A DNA stretch of 43,699 nucleotides, taken from Acidobacteriota bacterium (GTDB lineage: Bacteria > Acidobacteriota > Thermoanaerobaculia > Multivoradales > JAHEKO01). Numbering within the stretch: the first letter of the stretch is position 1; each line of letters opens with the position of its first letter. The translations under genes were made by a program, and so were the position numbers. The stretch covers positions 1 to 43,699 of the forward strand of contig JAJCXP010000256.1 of NCBI GenBank assembly GCA_029263375.1. The letters run 5' to 3'. This document shows, in pieces, positions 1 through 7,565 of this stretch. The notes under the pieces are model-generated. The model was not told where the DNA came from and made no database searches. It was given only the letters and a program-made list of their open reading frames with translations.

Positions 1-1
1 C

Positions 2-346
2 ATCTTGCAGCGGGATTGGAGCGAGATCGGGTCCGATCTCGAGGGCAAGATCCACATCTATTGCGGCGACATGGACAACTACTACCTGAACAACGCGGTC
101 TACCTGGTCGAGGAGATCCTCGAGTCGACCACCGAGCCGTACTACGACGGCCTGGTCGACTACGGCGACCGCGCCGAGCACTGCTGGAACGGTGATCACG
201 AGAACGGCAACCATCTGTCGCGCCTGCGCTACAACACGATGTATCTGCCGCGCATCTGGCAACGGCTGCAGAAGAGCGCGCCCGCGGGGCTCGACATGGA
301 GCGCTGGCGCCGGTGGGCGGCGAACCGCACGAGTGGATCGAACTAG
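2..346 (+). CDS. C-terminal part of an esterase-like alpha/beta hydrolase protein (5' truncated)
   Basis: The reading frame is open from the first bases of the window, so the true start lies upstream; the TTG at position 5 is probably not the start. The visible 114 residues include NAVYLVEEIL, an 'EHCWNGDH' segment and a final arginine/tryptophan-rich 'MERWRRWAANR'. From memory, this end resembles secreted planctomycete/acidobacterial esterase-like hydrolases, where the EHCWNGD histidine could be the catalytic one. That is recall of a family pattern, not a search result, and the nucleophile would lie outside the window. The stop codon TAG lies inside the left arm of the inverted-repeat element that follows. 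Gene reality is near certain; function is tentative. Confidence 0.6.
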   Translation: MLQRDWSEIGSDLEGKIHIYCGDMDNYYLNNAVYLVEEILESTTEPYYDGLVDYGDRAEHCWNGDHENGNHLSRLRYNTMYLPRIWQRLQKSAPAGLDMERWRRWAANRTSGSN

Positions 347-526
347 CCCGCCCTTCTCACCCCGTCGCTACTGCGATGCCGTAGGTCACTGAATCTGCTG
401 CGTTATCCGGTTGCTCCACTCCTCACCGTACGTCCAGTACGCTTGCGTCGTTCCGCAGCCGGATGCCTTGCATCTTCAGCAACCTACGGCCTCTCGCGAC
501 GCGACGGCGTGAGAAGGTCGGGCTAG
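343..526. repeat. Long imperfect inverted-repeat element between convergent genes
   Basis: The outer arms at 343-386 and 482-526 are reverse complements over most of about 45 bp, with near-perfect blocks at both ends (CTAGCCCG...CCTTCTCAC and GCCGTAGGT). An inner pair also matches: CTGAATCTGC near 390 pairs imperfectly with the segment ending at 479, and both arms share ATCCGG. The whole unit can fold into one long hairpin of about 184 nt. It contains no credible ORF and fills most of the gap between two convergent genes. It could be a non-autonomous mobile element (MITE/REP-like), a bidirectional terminator, or both. No second copy was seen in this window. Confidence 0.75.
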
Positions 527-568
527 CGACGTTGCTGCCCCGGCCGGAAGGAGTTCCGTCGGACCGTT

Positions 569-2380
569 CTACGGTTCGACCCAGTAGCCGAAGCTGGTGC
601 TCGACACCGGACCGTCGGGATACACACCGATCTTGATCCGCACTTCGTAGGGCCCGCCCAGCCCGGCGTCTGCGGGCACCTGGACGGTCGCCCGCCGGCG
701 GAGGCGCGCTCCGGGCGCGATGGTCAGAGGGATCGGGCCGGTTACGGTGGTCGAAGCGCCTCCGTCGGGGGCAACGACATCGACCCACAGGTCAATGGCC
801 TCGACGGTCGATTCGAAGTTTTCCAGTTCCAGTAGGTACCGCAGGGCGCCGCCCGGTGCGACCGAGGTTCGGATCGGCGCCGCCCACACTTCGATGCCTG
901 CGAGCGCCACCGAGTACGCGTACGTGTAGAACGCCGTTTCCGGGAATGAGCTCGGCGCGACCGGGAGATAGGCTCGGCGACTGTCGGTCGTGATCGTCGC
1001 CGGTGGACCGGGTAGGAGGTTCGAGGCGCCGTCGGTACCGAAATCGACCTGCCACACCAGCGCTCCCGAGGCTGGGTCGAGGCCCTTGATCCAACCGGGC
1101 TCGAAGGCCGCGAATCCCTGCATCAGGAGGAATCGATTGTCGGGCGTCACCCGCGGGCTGCCGTCGGCGGTACCGTCCGGCGCTACGTACTGCCATCGCT
1201 CGGTACCGTCCGGCGCGACCGCACCGAGGTGCCCCGCCTCCCAAGCGATGTAGGCGGTGCCGTCCGGGCCGACCGTCGGGTTAGTGGCGCTGACGCCGAT
1301 TCCGGGTGAGTAGCGCCACCCGCGGCTGCCGTCGATCCCCGCGAACGTCTGGAGCCCCCATCCGTTTGATTCCGAGATATACACCAATCCGGTCAGGGCG
1401 CTCGCGGCGACCGCGGTCTGTCCCTCGAACACCTCGTTGATGGCGGCCGTGACGGCCCAGCGCTGCTGGCCGTCTTCGAGCGCGAACGCATAGACGTGCC
1501 GATCGTCGTTGTTGTCGACGGTGACGTTCATCTGATCGATCGCGCCGCCGGCGACGGAAGCTCCAAAGGCGATCGGAGCGCCCACGCCTCCGGCCTCGAA
1601 GATCACCGGCGACCCGGGATTGTTCCAGAGCAGCGTGCCGTCGGGAGCGAGGGAGACCGCGCCGACACTGGCGGCGGGACCGTGGAACACGACGTAGATG
1701 TTGCCGTCGGGTCCGATGGCCGGACCGGCGGCGATCGACCAGGAGCCGGGATCGGTGAAGACCCACAGGATCTCGCCCGCGGGAGAGACCGCGACCAGGT
1801 CCACGTCCTGTCCGAGCGGATTGACGCCGACGTAGACGGTGCCGTCGTCACCCACCGCGACCGGGCCCTCGGAGCCGCCGCCTATCTGGCCGCGCAGCGC
1901 GTCGACGATCCAGAGCAGGCCGCCCGCGGCATCCACGGCGTAAAGCCGGCCGCCGAGATCGCTGACGTAGATCGGCGCTCCGGCAGTCGAGGCGCCAGGT
2001 GAGTGCAGCATGTAGTCGCCCTCGACCGCGAAGCGCCAGCGCTCGCGACCGTTCGGCCGTCGGGCTCGGATCACGATACCGACAACGTCGCTATTGGCGC
2101 TCTGATCGAAGACCTCGAGAGAGGTGGCGCCCAGGTTCGAGCGCTCCGGAACGTAGGCGATGATCGAATCGTCCGCCCACTGCGCGATCAGCGCTTCGAA
2201 GCCGTCGACCCGCACCTCGCCCCGCGCCTCTCCAAAGCCGCCGCCGAGAATCTCCAGGCGCTCGCTCCGGTCGGCGACCGGTCGGTTGATCGAGTCGATG
2301 ACCGGTCCACCGGCCAAGACGGGTGCGACCAGGAGGGCGATCTGTATGGATACCGTGCAGACTGTCAATCGAATCTTCAT
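569..2380 (-). CDS. Secreted IPT/TIG plus PQQ-like beta-propeller protein
   Basis: This encodes 603 aa. The chosen ATG (2378-2380) is preceded by GGGAGGGAACG, a good Shine-Dalgarno sequence, and starts a classic signal peptide (MKIRLTV...LLVAPVLAGG). Longer upstream starts would run into the next gene's promoter and destroy the signal peptide. Residues about 27-105 look like an IPT/TIG fold (SINRPVADRSERLEILGGGF). Then follow repeated propeller blades with motifs such as GRLYAVDAAGGLLW, DGTVYVGVN, DGTAYIAW and GALVWQVDF. The end is a beta-rich domain (residues about 510-603) that may be a CARDB/Fn3-like module. No quinoprotein catalytic residues are evident, so a structural or binding role outside the cytoplasm is more likely than dehydrogenase activity. 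It is divergent from the small membrane protein at 2501. Confidence 0.8.
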   Translation of the reverse strand: MKIRLTVCTVSIQIALLVAPVLAGGPVIDSINRPVADRSERLEILGGGFGEARGEVRVDGFEALIAQWADDSIIAYVPERSNLGATSLEVFDQSANSDVVGIVIRARRPNGRERWRFAVEGDYMLHSPGASTAGAPIYVSDLGGRLYAVDAAGGLLWIVDALRGQIGGGSEGPVAVGDDGTVYVGVNPLGQDVDLVAVSPAGEILWVFTDPGSWSIAAGPAIGPDGNIYVVFHGPAASVGAVSLAPDGTLLWNNPGSPVIFEAGGVGAPIAFGASVAGGAIDQMNVTVDNNDDRHVYAFALEDGQQRWAVTAAINEVFEGQTAVAASALTGLVYISESNGWGLQTFAGIDGSRGWRYSPGIGVSATNPTVGPDGTAYIAWEAGHLGAVAPDGTERWQYVAPDGTADGSPRVTPDNRFLLMQGFAAFEPGWIKGLDPASGALVWQVDFGTDGASNLLPGPPATITTDSRRAYLPVAPSSFPETAFYTYAYSVALAGIEVWAAPIRTSVAPGGALRYLLELENFESTVEAIDLWVDVVAPDGGASTTVTGPIPLTIAPGARLRRRATVQVPADAGLGGPYEVRIKIGVYPDGPVSSTSFGYWVEP

Positions 2381-2500
2381 CGTTCCCTCCCGACCATGTC
2401 GGCGGAGTGTAGCGCGCACCGGAGTAGACAGCGGAGCGCCTCGGATCGGAACAGCTTTCTCGAGCTGACGCACTGGCTGCGCTAGTCTCGATATCGAACG

Positions 2501-2896
2501 ATGAGCCCTTCGAGCGAGCAGGCGGTCCAGATCTACTTCGTGGTCCACATGGCGACCGTGGGGATCTCGCACATCCTTCGGCCGACAGTCTGGGTCGGTT
2601 TCTTCGTGCGGGTGCGTGAGTGGGGTGAGCCCGGAGTGTTCGCAGTCGGATTCCTGAGCGTGATGTTCGGGTCGATCATCGTGGCGTTCCACAATGTCTG
2701 GGAGGGAATCCCGCTACTGGTCACCCTGCTCGGCTGGGCGCACGTCGTCAAAGCGGCGATCTACTTCGCGTTCCCGTCAGTCGGCCTCAAGGCGCTGGCC
2801 AAGGTGCGGCCCGAGACGTCGGGCAGGTACAGGGTCGTTGGCTGGCTACTGCTCGCGGTGGCGGGCGTCGTCGCCTACCACCTGCTCTCGGCCTGA
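2501..2896 (+). CDS. Small four-helix membrane protein of unknown function
   Basis: This encodes 131 aa with four hydrophobic stretches: about residues 8-28 (YFVVHMATVGISHILRP), 43-62 (GVFAVGFLSVMFGSIIVAF), 68-92 and 108-130 (VVGWLLLAVAGVVAYHLL). I do not recognise a named family. The composition resembles small DoxX-like or DUF-type integral membrane proteins. There is no Shine-Dalgarno sequence; a TAGTCT hexamer at 2483-2488 lies 12 nt before the ATG. The last 51 bp overlap, in antisense, the end of the DUF983 gene, so both transcripts must run through each other. Confidence 0.6.
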   Translation: MSPSSEQAVQIYFVVHMATVGISHILRPTVWVGFFVRVREWGEPGVFAVGFLSVMFGSIIVAFHNVWEGIPLLVTLLGWAHVVKAAIYFAFPSVGLKALAKVRPETSGRYRVVGWLLLAVAGVVAYHLLSA

Positions 2897-3292
2897 CTCC
2901 TCGGTCACCGCCTCGCTGCCGGTCCGCAGGCGCGCGTAGTAGTCGAGCGCCACACACATGCCGTAGCGGTGCGGCGTGGTGTACAGGAAGGCGATCACGA
3001 GTAGCCCGCAGAGGCCGAGAAAGAGTGGCAAATTGCTCTTGTGCAGGCCGAAGAAGAGACCGGCGACGATCGGCAGGATGAAGAGCCCCCGGTCGATCAC
3101 CATTTGGAAGAACCAGGGATCGCCCTGGTTCTCGAGGTAGAGCAGTTCGCACTCCGGGCAGTTGCGATGGAGCTTGGTCCAGCGGACGTAGAGCGGACCG
3201 CGCCCGCAGCGCGGGCAGCGCTTGACCAGGCCCCGGAGCAGGATGCGACGGAGGCTGGGCCGGGGGCGCGGCTGCGGACGAACCTCGGTCAC
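2846..3292 (-). CDS. DUF983 family zinc-ribbon membrane protein
   Basis: This encodes 148 aa. The GTG start (3290-3292) overlaps the stop of the upstream iron-sulfur protein gene as GTGA, so translation is probably coupled. The N-terminal half carries two CxxC knuckles (KRCPRCGRGPLY and NCPECELLYLEN), which is the DUF983 zinc-ribbon pattern. Two hydrophobic helices follow (ILPIVAGLFFGL and LGLCGLLVIAFLY). The family is usually a small inner-membrane protein of unknown role, often near respiratory or redox genes. Here the partner is a reductive-dehalogenase-like protein, so a role in its assembly or membrane association is possible but unproven. The polar C-terminal tail of about 30 residues is antisense to the last helix of the gene at 2501. 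Confidence 0.8.
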   Translation of the reverse strand: MTEVRPQPRPRPSLRRILLRGLVKRCPRCGRGPLYVRWTKLHRNCPECELLYLENQGDPWFFQMVIDRGLFILPIVAGLFFGLHKSNLPLFLGLCGLLVIAFLYTTPHRYGMCVALDYYARLRTGSEAVTEESGREQVVGDDARHREQ

Positions 3293-4503
3293 GATTCGAG
3301 TCGTCGGGCCTTCGCCCACCAGCGGCTCGGGGCCATCCGGGCACCACCCTGGGCCAGGGTGTCCAGCCACAGCATGACCCGCCGGAGGAACGTCCCCATC
3401 AGCTTGAAGCGGAAGCGATTCAGCCACCTCGGATAGTCGCGGTTGTAAGGGCAGACGCGGATGCAGATCGAGCAGTCGGTGATCTGGCTGACCCAGAAAT
3501 CGAAACACTTCTCGGCGTCGGTGGTCCACTTCTCGATACCGACGGCGTTCGACCGGTTGTGGACCTTGGCGCTCGGCTCGCCCGTGGCGATCGCCTTGGG
3601 CGGACAGGCGTCCGAGCACTTGCGGCAGACGTCGCAGAACGCCTTGACGCCGAAGTCGATCGGACGGTCGTGGGCGAGCGGCAGATCGGTGAAGATCTTG
3701 CCGATGCGCAATCTCGGGCCCAGCCCCGGAGCGATCAGCAGGCCGTGACGGCCGTACTCTCCGAGGCCGGCCTTGATCGCGTAGGGGATGCTGGCGGCGG
3801 TGTCGTTCATGCTCGCGTAGGCTCGATAGCCGAGGTTGCGGATGTACTGGCCGAGGGCCAGCAGGGTGACGACGTCCTTCGAGTACCCCACTCCTGTCGC
3901 CGTGCCGCTGAGGGCCGACGGCACGGTCAGGAGCAGGTCGTGGTCCATCTCGTGGCAGACGACGATCACCGAGGTCAGACCGTCGGGAAGATCCATCGGT
4001 ACTTCGCCGGAGCTCTCGGAGCTCTCGGTGCGGCGGCTGTACTTGTGGGTGTAGAGCCAGCGCTCGTCGTGGTAGGTGATCCCAACCAGGTCGGCACCGA
4101 AGAGCTCGGCCGCCTTCTTGATCTCGTCGGCCATCGGCTCCGGCTTCACTTCGCGCCGCTCTCCGGAGCCCTCACGGTGGGCGGTCAGGTAGTCGAGAAA
4201 GCCCTCGCGCCGACCTTCGTGCTCGAGGCGCTCGGCGAAGAAGTCGGCGACGTGCCAGCCGGCGTTGCGCAGAGCGAAGTCCTTCTGTTCGTAGCCATCG
4301 ACGTGACGCCACGACTCGAGCGGCCGGCGATAGGACTCGTAGAAGCGGTCGGTCTTGTCCGAGCGCACCTCGGGATCCCAGAAGGAGCGACTGAAGATGT
4401 CGTGCTTCTGACTGAACCGCTCGTGGGTTGGCAGCACACGAAAGCCGGCGTCGCGGTCCGTTGCGCAACCGCTGGAGCAGGTGGTGCATCCGGGCTTGGT
4501 CAT
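3289..4503 (-). CDS. Reductive-dehalogenase-like [4Fe-4S] protein, cytoplasmic
   Basis: This encodes 404 aa. The C-terminal part has two ferredoxin-type clusters: C290-x2-C293-x2-C296-x3-CP, then C333 with FW followed by C344-x2-C347-x3-CP. The spacing and the 'KCFDFW' plus 'DCSICIRVCPY' wording are typical of reductive dehalogenase (RdhA) and epoxyqueuosine reductase relatives. The segment around residues 175-270 (LTSVIVVCHEMD; GLGEYGRHGLLIAPGLGPRLRIGKIFTDLPL) matches the corrinoid-binding nitroreductase-like core of that superfamily. There is no Tat signal and no RdhB anchor gene, so this is not a classical respiratory dehalogenase. An unusual extra CxxCxxxC (Cys6, Cys9, Cys13) sits at the extreme N-terminus. 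Start chosen at ATG 4501-4503, the last one compatible with the divergent kinase gene. It is coupled to the DUF983 gene. Confidence 0.8.
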   Translation of the reverse strand: MTKPGCTTCSSGCATDRDAGFRVLPTHERFSQKHDIFSRSFWDPEVRSDKTDRFYESYRRPLESWRHVDGYEQKDFALRNAGWHVADFFAERLEHEGRREGFLDYLTAHREGSGERREVKPEPMADEIKKAAELFGADLVGITYHDERWLYTHKYSRRTESSESSGEVPMDLPDGLTSVIVVCHEMDHDLLLTVPSALSGTATGVGYSKDVVTLLALGQYIRNLGYRAYASMNDTAASIPYAIKAGLGEYGRHGLLIAPGLGPRLRIGKIFTDLPLAHDRPIDFGVKAFCDVCRKCSDACPPKAIATGEPSAKVHNRSNAVGIEKWTTDAEKCFDFWVSQITDCSICIRVCPYNRDYPRWLNRFRFKLMGTFLRRVMLWLDTLAQGGARMAPSRWWAKARRLES

Positions 4504-4567
4504 CGGCTGACCAAGAGTATCGCTGTCGGCTTGTGCCGGGCGCCGATTGGGTAGATGATGCGACCAG

Positions 4568-5668
4568 GTGGGTGCCACTGATAGGACCGAGGGCGACGCT
4601 GTCGCCGCGGATGCCGTTCGCAAGCGCGAAGACGAGTACAGGCTCCTGGTGGAGACCTCGCCCGACTGTATCCACCAGATCGATTGCTCCGGCCGCTTCG
4701 TGTCGATGAACCGCGCCGGTCTGGAGATGCTGGGCCTCACCGACGAGAGCCAGGTCGTCGGCATGCCCTTCCTGAACTTGGTCTCCGAGCAGGACGAGCC
4801 GCGGCTTCAAGGACATTTCGAGGATGCTCTCGAAGGCGTCTCGTCCCTCTGTGAGTTCGAGACCGCCGACGGAAGGTACTTCCGGGCGTCTTTCGTCCCG
4901 ATCCGAGATGACGCCGGTGCGGTTGTGCGTCTGATGGGTCTGACCGCCGACGTCACCCAGCGCAGGAAAGCGGAGGCCAGGGCTCAGGAGTATCAGGCTC
5001 GCCTGCGAGGTTTGACCGCCGAGCTCTCGATGGCCGAAGAGCGCGAGCGACGCCGGATCGCGTCCGAGCTCCACGACGGGATCAGCCAGAGTCTGGCCGC
5101 GGCCCGCATGAAGGTGGCTGAAGCTCAGCGCACGGCCGGAGCTTCGAGCGCCGGTTCGTTGCAAGAGGTGATGCGACTGCTCGACAGCGCCGTCCAGCAC
5201 TCGCGCTCGCTGATGCTCGAGATCAGCCCACCCGTTCTCTATGATCTGGGATTCGAGGCCGCGGCGCAGTGGCTCACCGAGGAGTTCTCGAGGCGCCATG
5301 GCATCGAGATCGCCCTCTCCGTCGACGACGCACCGAAGCCGCTGAGCGAATCGCTGGAGGTCTTCCTGTTCAAGGCCCTCCGTGAGCTTCTGATCAACGT
5401 CGTCAGCCACTCAGGGGCGGGCAAGGCGCAGGTCGATATGGCGGTCGTCGATGGACTGCTCGAGGTGACGGTTCGCGACGACGGTCGAGGCTTCGACGTC
5501 GGCGAGATTGTCAACGGACTGTCGACGGGGGACGGCTTCGACCTGTTCAACATTCGCGACCGGCTGGATTTCTACGGCGGCTCGAGCGAGATCGAGTCGA
5601 GCCCCGGAAGAGGTACCTCGGTCGTGATGAGGGTGCCGCTCGAGCCAATCGAGGCAGTGAGCTCGTAG
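4568..5668 (+). CDS. Orphan PAS-domain histidine kinase, NarL-partner type (HisKA_3)
   Basis: This encodes 366 aa and is soluble. Residues about 20-130 form a PAS domain (EDEYRLLVETSPDCIHQID...GRFVSMNRAGLEMLG; closing GLTADVTQRRKAE). A short coiled segment leads to the dimerisation/phosphoacceptor helix with ERRRIASELHDGISQSL; His169 is the predicted phosphorylation site of the HisKA_3 type. The HATPase_c domain follows, with an N box (ELLINVVSHSGAG), DDGRGF and GRGTSVVMRVP. No response regulator is adjacent; by type the partner should be a LuxR/NarL-family regulator encoded elsewhere. Start GTG at 4568 is the best in-frame choice but lacks a Shine-Dalgarno sequence; TAGATG at 4552-4557 could be its -10. 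It is divergent from the dehalogenase-like gene, with 64 bp between starts. Confidence 0.88.
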   Translation: MGATDRTEGDAVAADAVRKREDEYRLLVETSPDCIHQIDCSGRFVSMNRAGLEMLGLTDESQVVGMPFLNLVSEQDEPRLQGHFEDALEGVSSLCEFETADGRYFRASFVPIRDDAGAVVRLMGLTADVTQRRKAEARAQEYQARLRGLTAELSMAEERERRRIASELHDGISQSLAAARMKVAEAQRTAGASSAGSLQEVMRLLDSAVQHSRSLMLEISPPVLYDLGFEAAAQWLTEEFSRRHGIEIALSVDDAPKPLSESLEVFLFKALRELLINVVSHSGAGKAQVDMAVVDGLLEVTVRDDGRGFDVGEIVNGLSTGDGFDLFNIRDRLDFYGGSSEIESSPGRGTSVVMRVPLEPIEAVSS

Positions 5669-5681
5669 CGCGTCACCATCG

Positions 5682-6098
5682 TCAGTCGTCGAGCGGCTCG
5701 CGCCGCCGGCGCTTGAGGTCGGCGCGCCGCCGTTTCGCCTCGAGCCGGCGCTTCTTCGCGGCCCTCGGCGTCCGGGTTCTGCGACGGGGAGGGCGCTCGG
5801 TCAGGGCGTCCGCGATCAGCTCATGGAACCGCTCCGTGGCGGCCTCTCGGTTGGCCTTCTGGGTGCGATGCTTCTGCGAGACGACCCGCAGCACACCCTC
5901 TTTGTTGATGCGGGACGCGAGCCGTTCGCGGAGTCGCTCCTTCTCGTCCCGGTTCAGGCTGGAGGAGGCCTCGAGATCGAACAGCAGGGTCACGCGGGTC
6001 TCGACCTTGTTGACGTTCTGGCCACCGGGTCCGGAGCTGCGCGAGGTCGCGAAGTCCAGCTCGTCGCCTGGGATCGGGTGCGGTAGATCGACGGTCAT
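5682..6098 (-). CDS. arfB: Alternative ribosome-rescue peptidyl-tRNA hydrolase ArfB (YaeJ)
   Basis: This encodes 138 aa. The GGQ catalytic loop (SSGPGGQNVNKVETRV, Gly25-Gly26-Gln27) and the very basic C-terminal tail (RAAKKRRLEAKRRRADLKRRRR) are the two hallmarks of ArfB. The tail enters the empty mRNA channel of a stalled ribosome and the GGQ hydrolyses peptidyl-tRNA. The length fits the family (about 140 aa) and excludes a full-length release factor. The ATG at 6096-6098 overlaps the stop of the upstream YihY gene as ATGA, so the two are translationally coupled. Confidence 0.93.
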   Translation of the reverse strand: MTVDLPHPIPGDELDFATSRSSGPGGQNVNKVETRVTLLFDLEASSSLNRDEKERLRERLASRINKEGVLRVVSQKHRTQKANREAATERFHELIADALTERPPRRRTRTPRAAKKRRLEAKRRRADLKRRRREPLDD

Positions 6099-7447
6099 GA
6101 TGTCGTGGTCTCCTCGGTCGGGGTTGCGGTGACCCATGCCTTGAGTGTCGTATCGGCGAGGATCTCGTCCCGGGCGGCGGCCAACCGATCGTCGAGATCA
6201 TCCACCGTCGGCTCGATGCTGACCCGTGCGACGTTGAGATACGGTCCTTCCTCGATCGTGCGGACCGCCTCCAGGACCTCACGCAGCTGCACGTCCTCGA
6301 ACGGCCGGGCCGGAAGGTAGACCGATTCGCGGCGGCCCGAGGCCGCGATCAGCCGGCCCTTCTCGAGCGATTCCAGCACCGCCGTCACGACGTCCAGGGG
6401 CAGCGAAACCTTCTTGGCCAGCTCCGCCGCGGTCCAGGGAGCCACGCCCTCGTAGTGGTTCCTGCCGATCAGGTAGGCCAGCAGCAGCGCCAGCTTCTCC
6501 TGCACACGGTTGCTCAGCCGGATCTCTTCGCGGGCGATACCCAGGAACTCCGGATGCTGGTGGTAGAACGCCACGGCTGCGCCGACCAGGAGGATCAGCC
6601 AGCTCACGTAGAGCCAGATCATGAACAGGAGCGGGATGGCGAAGCTCGAGACCACCGCCTGATAGCGCGCCGAGGTGACGACGATCGACGAGAACGCCCG
6701 CGAGGTCGTCTCCCATAGCAGGCCCGAGATCAGGGCGCCGACCACCGCCGAGCCCACTTTGACTCGGGTGTTGGGTACGAACAGGTAGAAGAACGTGAAG
6801 GTGGCGATCACCAGCAGGTAGGGCACCAGCTCGCCGGTCAGGCTGAAGAGCGCGCCCACCGGCTCGATGCGCCGCAGACTGCCGACCACGCGCGTGCCCA
6901 TCACCGCGGTGGTGAACCCGAACACGATGAAGATCAGCAGCGGCCCGAGCAGGATCACGCTCAGGTACTCGAAATGCTGCGACAGCTTGCGCGGATAGCG
7001 GATGTGCCAGGTGAAGTTGAACGCGCCCTCGATCTTGTGAATCAGGGTGAAGACCGTATAGAAGAGAAACAGGACTCCCAGCGATCCGAGCAGCGTGTAG
7101 TCGAGGGTCTTGACCGCGTCGACGACCGCCGTCGCGAGCTGCTCGCCCTTGTTGCCGAGCGGCTTCAGGTAGCTGATCAGAAGCTGCTCGAAGCCGCTGT
7201 CGAGGTTGAAGGCGCGAAAGAACGTGAAGCTCACCGCGAGCAGCGGGATGAGCGACAGGAGCGTCGTGTAGACCAGGCTCATCGCGTGCAGGTTGAGCTG
7301 GCCGCCGAGCAGATCGCGACCCACCGCGTAGCCGATCCGCAGAGTGCGCAGCCCCGCCGCCTTCCACCAGGGCATGTCGGCCGGATCGGTCCTCCAGAGG
7401 AGCCGGGCGAGCCTGAAGGTGAGCTGTCCGAGCTTGGACGATTTCAT
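6095..7447 (-). CDS. YihY/BrkB-family membrane protein with C-terminal winged-helix-like extension
   Basis: This encodes 450 aa. Residues about 35-310 carry the six-helix YihY/BrkB core (HAMSLVYTTLLSLIPLLAVSF; LGVLFLFYTVFTLIHKIEGAFN; SAVVGALISGLLWETTSRAF; YVSWLILLVGAAVAFY). The family was once annotated as ribonuclease BN; that assignment is not supported and the function is unknown. After about residue 320 a soluble tail resembles a winged helix (WTAAELAKKVSLPLDVVTAVLESLEKG), seen in a subset of the family. The ATG at 7445-7447 has no strong Shine-Dalgarno sequence. The gene is coupled to arfB and divergent from the cyclic-DPG synthetase gene. Confidence 0.88.
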   Translation of the reverse strand: MKSSKLGQLTFRLARLLWRTDPADMPWWKAAGLRTLRIGYAVGRDLLGGQLNLHAMSLVYTTLLSLIPLLAVSFTFFRAFNLDSGFEQLLISYLKPLGNKGEQLATAVVDAVKTLDYTLLGSLGVLFLFYTVFTLIHKIEGAFNFTWHIRYPRKLSQHFEYLSVILLGPLLIFIVFGFTTAVMGTRVVGSLRRIEPVGALFSLTGELVPYLLVIATFTFFYLFVPNTRVKVGSAVVGALISGLLWETTSRAFSSIVVTSARYQAVVSSFAIPLLFMIWLYVSWLILLVGAAVAFYHQHPEFLGIAREEIRLSNRVQEKLALLLAYLIGRNHYEGVAPWTAAELAKKVSLPLDVVTAVLESLEKGRLIAASGRRESVYLPARPFEDVQLREVLEAVRTIEEGPYLNVARVSIEPTVDDLDDRLAAARDEILADTTLKAWVTATPTEETTTS

Positions 7448-7565
7448 CTGGGGTGGCGGGCCGCCACGAGCTGCCGAGGTGCTTGCGCATTCTACCGTTG
7501 CGCGGGCTGATATCTTCTGGCCGCGCGCGAGCGAGGCGCGAGCTCACCAGCCAGGAGGGATCTGC

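Noticed and set aside
2381-2692. N-terminal extension of the IPT/propeller protein
   Set aside because: It overlaps the divergent membrane-protein gene and precedes a signal peptide with a good Shine-Dalgarno sequence at 2380.
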